Source: Gammaproteobacteria bacterium (GTDB lineage Bacteria; Pseudomonadota; Gammaproteobacteria; Steroidobacterales; Steroidobacteraceae). Taken from it: a stretch of DNA of 6,535 bases. The notes beneath the pieces are model-generated. The model was not told where the DNA came from, made no database searches, and worked only from the letters and a program-made list of their open reading frames with translations. The position numbers were made by a program, and so were the translations under genes. The stretch is from positions 3,391 to 9,925 of the forward strand of contig PMMB01000287.1 of the NCBI GenBank assembly GCA_003165495.1, in the 5' to 3' direction. Of this stretch, positions 1 through 5,714 are shown one piece after another (the stretch's first letter is position 1; every line of letters begins with the position of its first letter).

Positions 1-11
1 CCGAGGTCTTT

Positions 12-1607
12 TTGATTCAAACGATTCGTTCCACGCACGGCATGGCGGTTGCGCCCCATGCCTTGGCTTCGCAAAGCGCCCTCGCCGTTTTACGCGACGG
101 CGGCAACGCGATAGAAGCCACGGTGGCCGGCGCCGCTACCATCTCTGTCGCTTACCCGCACATGAACGGCATCGGGGGCGATGCGTTCTGGCTGATTACC
201 CCGCAACATGGCGCCCCCATTGCGATCGACGCGGCCGGTCCCGCTGCGGCAAGGGCCACAATCGCAGCGTATATGGAGTGTGGTCATGATGTGATTCCCA
301 CCCGTGGCCCACTCGCCATGAACACGGTGGCCGGAGCGATCGGGAGTTGGGATGCGGCCCTGCGTATCTCCAAGCAGCATAATGGTCAGCTTCCTCTCGC
401 GCGTCTATTACGCGATGCCTATCAATATGCAACCGACGGGATCGCCGTAACTGCGAGCCAGGTTTTATCGACCGTCAACAAATTCAATGAGGTTGCGCAT
501 CAACCAGGGTTTGCCGAGCGTTTTCTGCCGAACGGCAAGATCCCCGCGGTTGGAGCACTTTTTTGCCAACCCAAGCTCGCGTGTGTCATTGAGCAACTCA
601 TAAGCGATGGTTTGGATGGTTTTTATCGTGGTGCATTGGCTGAAGCAATCGCCGAAGATTTCAAGTCTGTCGGCGCTCTGCTTTCGATCGACGATCTGAA
701 CGAATTTCAACCGCGCGTGTGCCCACCGTTGCAGATTGAACTTGCGGAGGGGACCGCTTACAACATGGTGCCGCCTACCCAAGGCGTCATTTCTCTCGCA
801 ATTCTCGGCATTCTTGAACGCAGCGGCATTCGTGCTGTTAGGCCCGACAGTGCCGATCATATTCACTTGTGTGTTGAAGCCACCAAGCAGGCATTCAAAT
901 TGCGCGATGCGTATGTAACTGACCCTGCCTACATGAAGGTCGAAGTGGAGTCTTTACTCAGTGCCTCCCGGCTCGACGCTTTGGCAAATGAGATCAGTCT
1001 AGCTGCCGCGTTGCCATGGGGCGGCGTATCAAGAACCGGCGACACCGTCTGGATGGGAGTGATCGATGCCGACGGATTGGCTGTATCATTTATACAGAGC
1101 ATTTATCATGAATTTGGCAGCGGCGTAGTCCTGCCGACGACGGGCCTCAATTGGCAAAACCGCGGCGCATCGTTTAGTTTGAATCCAAAGCACCTGCTGG
1201 CGCTGCAACCGCGCAAAAAGCCATTCCACACGCTGAACCCCGCCGCAGCGAGATTCAAAGACGGGCGATCGATGGTTTACGGAACAATGGGCGGCGATGG
1301 ACAGCCGCAGACTCAGGCCGCCGTTTTTTCACGTGCGATCTGGTTCGGGCAACCGTTGCAGCAAGCCGTCTCGGCCCCTCGTTGGTTGCTTGGCCGAACC
1401 TGGGGACAAACCAGCGATACACTCAAACTCGAAAGCAGAATTCCAGATGCCACGGTCAGCGACCTGGAACTACGCGGTCATGACATTGAATTGCTCGGCG
1501 CATACGATGAAATAGTCGGTCATGCAGGAGCGATCATCAGATATGGCAATGGCGTGCTGGAAGGGGCGGCAGATCCTCGCTCTGATGGATGTGTTGCTGG
1601 GTATTGA
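12..1607 (+). CDS. Gamma-glutamyltransferase-family Ntn hydrolase, resembling oxamate amidohydrolase HpxW
   Basis: The 531-residue product is a complete gamma-glutamyltransferase-fold enzyme. Such proteins cut themselves into a large and a small subunit, and the freed N-terminal Thr becomes the nucleophile. Here the cleavage site reads GDT at residues 343-345, so Thr345 should start a 187-residue small subunit. Family landmarks include the N-terminal GMAVAPHALAS (10-20), GGNAIEA (30-36), MNGIGGD (51-57), FGSGVV (368-373), MGGDGQPQ (426-433) and the terminal DPRSDG (521-526). No signal peptide is visible, so it is probably cytoplasmic, unlike periplasmic glutathione-cleaving Ggt. The stretch PHMNGIGGDAFWLI and the overall layout recall HpxW, which hydrolyses oxamate in purine catabolism; this is from memory and the substrate is an inference. 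The start is TTG with GAGG at 3-6; the frame is open to the window edge, and an ATG at 42 is less likely because it would clip the conserved N-terminus. Confidence 0.9.
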   Translation: MIQTIRSTHGMAVAPHALASQSALAVLRDGGNAIEATVAGAATISVAYPHMNGIGGDAFWLITPQHGAPIAIDAAGPAAARATIAAYMECGHDVIPTRGPLAMNTVAGAIGSWDAALRISKQHNGQLPLARLLRDAYQYATDGIAVTASQVLSTVNKFNEVAHQPGFAERFLPNGKIPAVGALFCQPKLACVIEQLISDGLDGFYRGALAEAIAEDFKSVGALLSIDDLNEFQPRVCPPLQIELAEGTAYNMVPPTQGVISLAILGILERSGIRAVRPDSADHIHLCVEATKQAFKLRDAYVTDPAYMKVEVESLLSASRLDALANEISLAAALPWGGVSRTGDTVWMGVIDADGLAVSFIQSIYHEFGSGVVLPTTGLNWQNRGASFSLNPKHLLALQPRKKPFHTLNPAAARFKDGRSMVYGTMGGDGQPQTQAAVFSRAIWFGQPLQQAVSAPRWLLGRTWGQTSDTLKLESRIPDATVSDLELRGHDIELLGAYDEIVGHAGAIIRYGNGVLEGAADPRSDGCVAGY

Positions 1608-1649
1608 GCGATCTCCGTTGAGACACTCCTTTGGGGGAAGAGAACTGCC

Positions 1650-1856
1650 ATGCAAGATGAAGCCGAGATCGTGATCAGCGGCGTGAAGTTGACCGATGCG
1701 GAGTCGATGACTGTCCGTGTCGCGATAGACACCCTCGCCAATGTATTGGCCGAAGGCCTTGAGGAGCAGGATGGGAGGGCGCTGACCGAGGTGTACATCG
1801 CATCGTTAAGCAGGATTCAGAGCCTGCTCGAGAGTCGAGAACCGCGACAGCAATAG
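1650..1856 (+). CDS. Small conserved-looking protein of unknown function
   Basis: The 68-residue product is not assigned to a named family. It is acidic and predicted mostly helical. A short N-terminal segment (VISGVKLTD, about residues 8-16) looks like a beta strand and turn, followed by helical stretches (about 17-36 and 41-62) rich in Ala, Leu and Glu. There is no signal peptide, membrane segment or metal-binding cysteine. A purine-rich GGGGGAAG stretch about 10 bases upstream of the ATG is a reasonable ribosome binding site. The gene starts 42 bases after the HpxW-like enzyme on the same strand, so the two are probably co-transcribed. In hpx clusters a small protein, HpxX, also lies next to HpxW, but I see no clear resemblance to it. 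Coding is supported by the ribosome binding site, spacing and plausible composition; the function is unknown. Confidence 0.7.
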   Translation: MQDEAEIVISGVKLTDAESMTVRVAIDTLANVLAEGLEEQDGRALTEVYIASLSRIQSLLESREPRQQ

Positions 1857-1922
1857 GTGCGCGTGTGGCTCGACGGGTGAACATTGGAAGGCGCCGATAT
1901 TGAGACAGCCGGGGTGCTTCGC

Positions 1923-2549
1923 TCACAGTTTCGGCATACGAATGCGACTAATCATCAAGGAGCCTGACAAAGCGAATACCAGTGTAAGCGGGTGAAGTAC
2001 ATGGCCAGCGAGGGAAACCCTGCCAAACCACATGTGCTCGCCAACCGCCCCGAGCGACGTCGCTACGCCAAGAACGCAAACGACCACGAAAGATGTCGGG
2101 ATCGGTGCCCCCTCGAAATACTTTACCTTCCCTGATCCTTCGGATGTGGTCTCGACCGTGACGTTATATCTCGCAAGACGGGAGACCCCGCACGCGACGA
2201 AGTACGCCAGAATGACTCGGTCATAGAGACCTTGCATACCAAAACCATATCCAACCATCGCGGGTGCCACACCGAAGGAAATCACATCGGAGAGAGAGTC
2301 GAGCTCGCGACCCATGGCCGATGATTTCTGGCGCCATCTCGCGACGCGCCCATCGATGATGTCGAAGATCAATGCCCCACCGATAAGCGCGCACGCTAAA
2401 TAAATATGCCCCACGGCAGCGGTCTGAACGTACGTCATGGTCGCGAACACCGCCGCTGTGCCGCAAATCGCGTTGCCGAGCGTGAACCAGTCCGCCAAGT
2501 GGAATTCACGAATCATCGAAAACGGTTTTTTTGATGCGCGACTTTTCAT
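1923..2549 (-). CDS. pssA: CDP-diacylglycerol--serine O-phosphatidyltransferase, type II (phosphatidylserine synthase)
   Basis: This integral membrane enzyme joins CDP-diacylglycerol and L-serine to give phosphatidylserine, the precursor of phosphatidylethanolamine. The CDP-alcohol phosphatidyltransferase signature D-x2-D-G-x2-A-R-x8-G-x3-D-x3-D is complete: Asp63, Asp66, Gly67, Arg71, Gly80, Asp84 and Asp88, counted from the ATG used here; the aspartates hold the catalytic metals. SRLARYN (123-129) and YFEGAPIP (144-151) favour serine as the acceptor alcohol. Hydrophobic segments lie near residues 19-42, 49-66, 92-122, 152-170 and 178-200. The 208-residue length suits a compact type II enzyme. 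The chosen ATG has GGGA nine bases upstream. A TTG 24 bases further up (2573) keeps the frame open but has no ribosome binding site. No psd or other lipid gene is adjacent. Archaetidylserine-type substrates cannot be excluded from sequence alone. Confidence 0.9.
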   Translation of the reverse strand: MKSRASKKPFSMIREFHLADWFTLGNAICGTAAVFATMTYVQTAAVGHIYLACALIGGALIFDIIDGRVARWRQKSSAMGRELDSLSDVISFGVAPAMVGYGFGMQGLYDRVILAYFVACGVSRLARYNVTVETTSEGSGKVKYFEGAPIPTSFVVVCVLGVATSLGAVGEHMWFGRVSLAGHVLHPLTLVFALSGSLMISRIRMPKL

Positions 2550-2579
2550 CGATGTCTGTCCCAGTCTTGACAATGTCGC

Positions 2580-2585
2580 ATCATA
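2580..2585 (-). promoter_or_regulatory. Candidate -10 element of the pssA promoter
   Basis: Read on the minus strand, TATGAT matches the sigma-70 -10 consensus at five of six positions. It would place transcription initiation near 2573, giving a leader of about 24 bases before the pssA ATG at 2549. The region 17-18 bases upstream is only a T-run with no good TTGACA match, so this is tentative. Confidence 0.28.
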
Positions 2586-2874
2586 AGCGAGTTTAGCTTC
2601 TTGAAAAAATCAAGCGGCGTTGAGGCGCGGACGAGGGCCGGTTGTACGTTACCGCACCGACAACGGCTTCGGAATCGTCTATACATGAAGGGCTAAGAAA
2701 GGCAGCATTTGCCCACCGCGCGCCGTGCTGAGCTACGGTTGACCTTGCGCGAGTCACATGTCAATTGAGTTCGTGGCTAGGGTGCCCCCCGGTACTGAGT
2801 CGCTACTAGCCCAGCGGGCCCGTTCAAGGTTATCGGCCCGAGATTGCGACGATGAACGATAAACCGATTGCAGC
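2586..2874. other. Non-coding divergent intergenic region with inverted repeats
   Basis: This stretch separates divergently transcribed pssA and the coiled-coil stress gene. I found no credible gene on either strand. It holds CTTGA-AAAAA-TCAAG (2600-2614), which is upstream of pssA, and two further GC-rich inverted repeats at 2775-2811 and 2815-2840, listed separately. A TTGACC at 2739-2744 could be a -35 box, but no convincing -10 follows at normal spacing. Confidence 0.6.
2775..2840 (+). repeat. Two consecutive inverted repeats, possible structured leader
   Basis: GGCTAG at 2775-2780 is the exact reverse complement of CTAGCC at 2806-2811. Four bases later CGGGCC at 2815-2820 pairs exactly with GGCCCG at 2835-2840 across a 14-base loop. 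The second hairpin ends 47 bases before the ATG of the coiled-coil gene. There is no T-run, so neither is an intrinsic terminator. Six-base arms can arise by chance in GC-rich DNA; a role in the leader RNA is an inference. Confidence 0.3.
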
Positions 2875-2879
2875 AGGAG
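2875..2879 (+). promoter_or_regulatory. Ribosome binding site that fixes the start of the coiled-coil gene
   Basis: AGGAG lies eight bases before the ATG at 2888, an ideal spacing. It falls inside the longer open frame beginning at ATG 2852, which has no comparable site, and so argues for the shorter 96-residue protein. Confidence 0.75.
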
Positions 2880-2887
2880 TAAAGATC

Positions 2888-3178
2888 ATGGAACTTCGGC
2901 AAGATTATCAGACGCTGATGGAAAAGCAGTTGAACGAGTGGAAGGCGCAAACCGAACGTTTCAAAGCCGGCGCCGAGCAGATCGAGGCGCACAACAAGGC
3001 CCAGTATAATAAGAGTCTCGAGACACTGCGCGCCACGCAAGCGGATGCGTGGGAGAACTTCAACAAGCTGAAAAGTGCTAACGAGAGCACTTGGTCGGAA
3101 TTCAAAGCTCACATGGATAAAGCCGGGGGAGAGGTAAAGGCCGCCCTCGCCAGTATGACGACGAATTTCAAACATTAG
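2888..3178 (+). CDS. Small coiled-coil protein, sll1863-type stress response family
   Basis: The 96-residue product is highly charged and almost entirely helical, with no signal peptide, cysteine or membrane segment. It opens with MELRQDYQTLMEKQLNEW, which matches my memory of the sll1863-like stress family, whose members begin with a Tyr-Gln pair and a Leu-x-x-Trp-Lys heptad pattern. Hydrophobic heptad positions run through about residues 7-77. WENF (55-58) and WSEF (69-72) repeat a motif exactly 14 residues, or two heptads, apart. The C-terminal 16 residues are Ala-rich and could be an additional helix. Family members are linked to stress, but their molecular activity is not established to my knowledge. 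A phasin-like granule or apolipoprotein-like role is an alternative, given the amphipathic helices. It stands alone on this strand. An upstream in-frame ATG (2852) would add 12 residues but lacks a ribosome binding site. Confidence 0.82.
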   Translation: MELRQDYQTLMEKQLNEWKAQTERFKAGAEQIEAHNKAQYNKSLETLRATQADAWENFNKLKSANESTWSEFKAHMDKAGGEVKAALASMTTNFKH

Positions 3179-3212
3179 GGCGGCTTGGCGTCGCGGGTTA
3201 CCACCTTCGAGC

Positions 3213-3231
3213 GCATACGACAGACATGTCC
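3213..3231 (+). repeat. Imperfect 19-base direct repeat, left copy
   Basis: This copy matches 3424-3442 at 16 of 19 positions without gaps, sharing GCATACGAC exactly and ending ATGTCC in both. The two copies lie 211 bases apart and bracket the thiolase remnant. A match this good can occur by chance in a window this long, so its meaning is uncertain. Confidence 0.4.
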
Positions 3232-3304
3232 TCGAGGTCACTCATACAAACACTTTTGACAGGAGTTCGGTATCAGCGGCTAGGCGAATTCAGGTATCTG
3301 GACG

Positions 3305-3424
3305 GAGGAAGCGTACATAAACCATGTGGTCATCACGGCGGCGCTGCGCACTGCCGTGGGTAAAACTAGGGCGTTTGACTGCCGCATTTCGGTCGGCGAA
3401 TTGTACGTTAGGGCCCCTGAATAG
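3305..3424 (+). pseudogene. N-terminal remnant of a thiolase (acetyl-CoA acetyltransferase) gene
   Basis: In one frame the DNA reads VVITAALRTAVGK at 3326-3364, nearly identical to the N-terminal strand and loop of acetyl-CoA acetyltransferases, which commonly read D-V-V-I-x-A-A-x-R-T-x-V-G-K. The frame continues with an Ile and a Glu-Leu pair at the spacing found in thiolases (G-K-x7-I-x3-E-L), although most intervening residues have changed. It stops at TAG 3422-3424 after 32 codons, against about 390 residues for a full thiolase. Catalytic Cys, His and later motifs are absent. GGAGG at 3304-3308 precedes an ATG at 3324 that is out of frame with the thiolase-like reading, suggesting a lost base near the old start. 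I interpret this as the decayed 5' end of a deleted gene. Family assignment rests on recalled sequence patterns. Confidence 0.55.
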
Positions 3425-3442
3425 CATACGACGCATATGTCC
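3424..3442 (+). repeat. Imperfect 19-base direct repeat, right copy
   Basis: This is the partner of the copy at 3213-3231, with 16 of 19 bases identical. It contains the ATG (3437-3439) used here as the start of the DUF4345 gene. The corresponding ATG in the left copy (3226-3228) opens only a short unrelated frame. Confidence 0.4.
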
Positions 3443-3823
3443 CCTGAAGTACCTCTCACAGTCAGTCAAATCGTTGTTCAGGTTTGTTTGTTCCTCGTGG
3501 CCGCGATCGCGATATTTGGCGGCTCGCTCCAGATGTATCTCGGACAACCGGACACTGCGCCGCGCCTAGACAACGTCCATCGATTCATGGCGGGCGTCTA
3601 TCTGTCTACAGGCATCATCTGCCTATGGGCAGCATTTACGATCCGCCAACAAGGCGCACTGGTCTACCTTTTGGCTCTCGGAGTGCTGCTTGCAGGTTGT
3701 GGGCGTCTACTATCAATCAGCAAGGTCGGCTTGCCGAAGCCCACCGTAGTCTGGCTTGGCTACCTTATTCCAGAACTCCTCATTCCCTTTATCATGGCGG
3801 CGGCTCACTATGCGGGCCACTAA
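3437..3823 (+). CDS. DUF4345 family four-helix membrane protein
   Basis: The 128-residue product is hydrophobic, with four predicted membrane helices near residues 10-30, 52-68, 74-93 and 103-123. The pattern of helix 2 ending near a Trp, a short Arg-Gln turn (IRQQGALVYLLA, 69-80), a Gly-Arg-Leu-Leu-Ser element (89-93) and a final P-x-L-L-I-P helix fits DUF4345 proteins as I remember them. The family has no assigned biochemical function. It lacks a signal peptide other than the first helix, and there are no obvious catalytic residues. The ATG has no clear Shine-Dalgarno sequence; its frame is closed just upstream by TAG at 3422-3424, and the next in-frame ATG (residue 33) would remove helix 1. 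The 43-base gap to the convergent VOC gene holds no recognisable terminator. Confidence 0.82.
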   Translation: MSPEVPLTVSQIVVQVCLFLVAAIAIFGGSLQMYLGQPDTAPRLDNVHRFMAGVYLSTGIICLWAAFTIRQQGALVYLLALGVLLAGCGRLLSISKVGLPKPTVVWLGYLIPELLIPFIMAAAHYAGH

Positions 3824-3866
3824 GCTTGGCGCCATGATTGGAACTGCCTGTGGACGTGTGCAACGA

Positions 3867-4286
3867 TTACCGCGGATTGGTAAAGCCACGACACACAGCG
3901 GCGACCTTGTTCCCGTCTGGATCACGGACGTAGGCGGCATAGAAGTCCGGGTTGTAATGGAGCCGAAGGCCCGGGGCACCTTCGGAACTGCCGCCGTTGG
4001 TGAGAGCCGCGGCATGAAAATCGTCGACCTCTTTCCACGAGCGAGCACGGAATGCGACCATGCTTCCGTTGCCTGTCATAGCGGCCTTTTGATTGAATGG
4101 TTTGCCAATCCAGAACGCGAGCTCTCGGACGCCGCCGTCCTCGTAGGTTCCCCAACCCGCCGAGATGCGATCCCAATCGGGGTCGTCGGTGACGCAGCGC
4201 GACATGCCGAGTGGCTCTAGCGTTGCGTCATAGAATCGAACGGCTCGATCGAGGTCATTCGTGCCGAAGTAGACGTAGGTAAGCAT
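3867..4286 (-). CDS. VOC superfamily (glyoxalase/bleomycin-resistance fold) protein
   Basis: The 139-residue product has the usual single-chain VOC layout of two beta-alpha-beta-beta-beta modules. The first module opens YVYFGTNDLDRAVRFYDATL (4-23) and continues with PLG (25-27). The second ends FYAAYVRDPDGNKVAAVCR (115-133), with the typical D-P-D-G-N-K turn. VOC metalloenzymes use His and Glu ligands; the position normally His at the start of strand 1 appears to be Tyr4, and the Glu expected after the NK turn is Ala129. Metal-dependent catalysis by the usual mechanism is therefore doubtful, and a binding or resistance role is possible. The ATG is supported by GGAGAG six bases upstream (4293-4298). 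The open frame extends to 4418 but that part is Arg-rich and not VOC-like. It lies 85 bases downstream of the synthase gene on the same strand, so co-transcription is possible. Confidence 0.85.
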   Translation of the reverse strand: MLTYVYFGTNDLDRAVRFYDATLEPLGMSRCVTDDPDWDRISAGWGTYEDGGVRELAFWIGKPFNQKAAMTGNGSMVAFRARSWKEVDDFHAAALTNGGSSEGAPGLRLHYNPDFYAAYVRDPDGNKVAAVCRGFTNPR

Positions 4287-4292
4287 CGCGCA

Positions 4293-4298
4293 CTCTCC
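4293..4298 (-). promoter_or_regulatory. Ribosome binding site fixing the VOC gene start
   Basis: GGAGAG on the minus strand lies six bases before the ATG at 4286. It selects this start over the 44-codon longer open frame, whose extra residues are unlike the family. Confidence 0.75.
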
Positions 4299-4371
4299 GA
4301 AACAACGCTTGATATTACTAATCGAATCCTGATCGAACGCCGTCATTCCCAATCTGCTACGCCGGGTGCGC

Positions 4372-5712
4372 CTACCCCGGCCGGCCCGGTATCCACGATG
4401 TGCCCGCCAAGGGAACATCCGCCATGGCGGCCGCTTCCACGGTCAATGCCACCAGATCCTCTTTCTCGAGGTGATGCACGTCCTGCTTGCCGCAGGCGCG
4501 CGCAATGGTGGTCAATTCCATATTCACGGTCTTCAAATAATTCTTGAGGCGCTTGGCGCCCACCGCGGGATCCAGGCGCAATTCGAGCGCCGAATCCTGC
4601 GTCGTCACCCCCACCGGACATTTCCCGGTATGACAGTGGTGGCAGAACCCGGGCGCGGTGCCGAGCCGCGCATAATCTTCGAGCGCGGACACATGCTGGC
4701 CGCCGGCAATGTACGAATCGCTGTTGCAGCCCAATGCCACCAGCACACCCTGCCCGATCGCCACCGCATCCGCGCCCATGGCGAGCGCCTTGGCCACATC
4801 CGCGCCGCTGCGGATTCCTCCGGAAATCACCAATTGCACGGTGCCGCGCATGTTCAGATCGTCCAACGCATCGACGGCCTGACGCAGGGCGGCAAGCGTA
4901 GGTATTCCCACATGCTCGATGAACACGGTTTGTGTTGCCGCCGTGCCGCCTTGCATGCCGTCGACCACGATGACATCGGCGCCCGCGTGCACGGCGAGCT
5001 TCACATCGTTGAACACGCGCGTGGCGCCGACTTTGACGTAGATCGGCTTTTCCCAATCGGTGATCTCACGCAGCTCCTTGATCTTGATCACCAGATCATC
5101 GGGTCCGGTCCAGTCAGGGTGCCGCGACGCCGAGCGTTGGTCCACGCCTTCCGGCAGCGTGCGCATGCGCGCGACCCGCGGATTGACCTTCTGCCCGAGG
5201 AGCATTCCACCGCCGCCGGGCTTGGCGCCTTGACCGATGACGATTTCGATGGCGTCCGCGCGCCGCACATCGTCCGGATTGAAGCCATAGCGCGACGGCA
5301 GACACTGGTAAATCAGGGTTTTCGACGAGGCTCGCTCCTCGGTGGTCATACCGCCGTCGCCGGTGGTCGTCGACGTGCCTACTTCGGTTGCGGCACGCCC
5401 CAACGCGTCCTTCACCCGCGCCGACAGGGCGCCGAAGCTCATCCCGGCGACGGTGATCGGGATGGCGAGCTCGATCGGGCGCGTGGCGAAACGCGTGCCG
5501 AGCAGCGTCTTGGTCGAGCAGCGCTCTCGATAGCCTTCGAGGGGATAGCGCGACAGCGAGGCGGCGAGAAACAACAAGTCGTCAAAATTCGGGACGCGGC
5601 GTTTGGCGCCCAATCCCCGGATTTCATACAGGCCGCTCGCCGCGGCGCGCTGAATGTAGGCAATGGTCGATCGATCGAAACCAACCGATTCCTCCAGCTG
5701 TGGGCCCGTCAT
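4372..5712 (-). CDS. FMN-binding glutamate synthase-like subunit (GlxD / N-methylglutamate synthase MgsC type)
   Basis: The 446-residue product corresponds to the central FMN barrel of glutamate synthase as a free-standing subunit. It should reduce an imino intermediate formed from a 2-oxo acid and ammonia, or methylamine, delivered by the partner amidotransferase. Motifs in order: PITVAGMSFGALS (85-97), GQGAKPGGGGML (160-171), KVGATRVFNDV (227-237), DGMQGGTAA (251-259) and the flavin phosphate loop SGGIRSGADVAKALAMGADA (297-316). Cysteines 357, 360 and 365, followed by PVGVTTQD, are the likely iron-sulfur ligands, spaced C-x2-C-x4-C. The ATG follows the stop of the preceding gene by two bases and has AGGAG eight bases upstream (5721-5725), so translation is probably coupled. 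The frame stays open to 6048, but this extension overlaps the preceding gene and is Arg-rich. GlxD and MgsC are too alike to separate by eye. Confidence 0.93.
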   Translation of the reverse strand: MTGPQLEESVGFDRSTIAYIQRAAASGLYEIRGLGAKRRVPNFDDLLFLAASLSRYPLEGYRERCSTKTLLGTRFATRPIELAIPITVAGMSFGALSARVKDALGRAATEVGTSTTTGDGGMTTEERASSKTLIYQCLPSRYGFNPDDVRRADAIEIVIGQGAKPGGGGMLLGQKVNPRVARMRTLPEGVDQRSASRHPDWTGPDDLVIKIKELREITDWEKPIYVKVGATRVFNDVKLAVHAGADVIVVDGMQGGTAATQTVFIEHVGIPTLAALRQAVDALDDLNMRGTVQLVISGGIRSGADVAKALAMGADAVAIGQGVLVALGCNSDSYIAGGQHVSALEDYARLGTAPGFCHHCHTGKCPVGVTTQDSALELRLDPAVGAKRLKNYLKTVNMELTTIARACGKQDVHHLEKEDLVALTVEAAAMADVPLAGTSWIPGRPG

Positions 5713-5714
5713 TG

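Noticed and set aside
1827..1839. CTCGA-GAG-TCGAG inverted repeat at the end of the small gene as a terminator
   Set aside because: It lies inside the coding sequence, has a three-base loop and a short stem, and no T-run follows.
2611..2687. Short frame in the intergenic region ending RTDNGFGIVYT, considered as a gene or transposase remnant
   Set aside because: It is only about 25 codons, has no ribosome binding site, and the DNG resemblance to transposases is too short to mean anything.
2739..2744. TTGACC as the -35 box of the coiled-coil gene
   Set aside because: The bases at the expected -10 position (CAATTG/AATTGA) are a poor match, so no promoter was called.
2852..2887. Twelve extra codons at the start of the coiled-coil protein (ATG 2852)
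   Set aside because: No ribosome binding site precedes 2852, while AGGAG sits eight bases before ATG 2888. The family-like sequence also begins at 2888.
3256..3261. Perfect TTGACA as a -35 promoter box
   Set aside because: No acceptable -10 hexamer occurs 16-19 bases downstream; the sequence there is GC-rich (GCTAGGCG).
4361..4381. GCCGGG/CCCGGC hairpin spanning the stop codon of the FMN subunit gene, as a terminator
   Set aside because: The stem is only six pairs with a nine-base loop, and no T-run follows on the minus strand.
4287..4418. N-terminal extension of the VOC frame by 44 codons
   Set aside because: The extra residues are Arg-rich and unlike the family, the extension runs into the end of the upstream gene, and ATG 4286 has GGAGAG in front of it.
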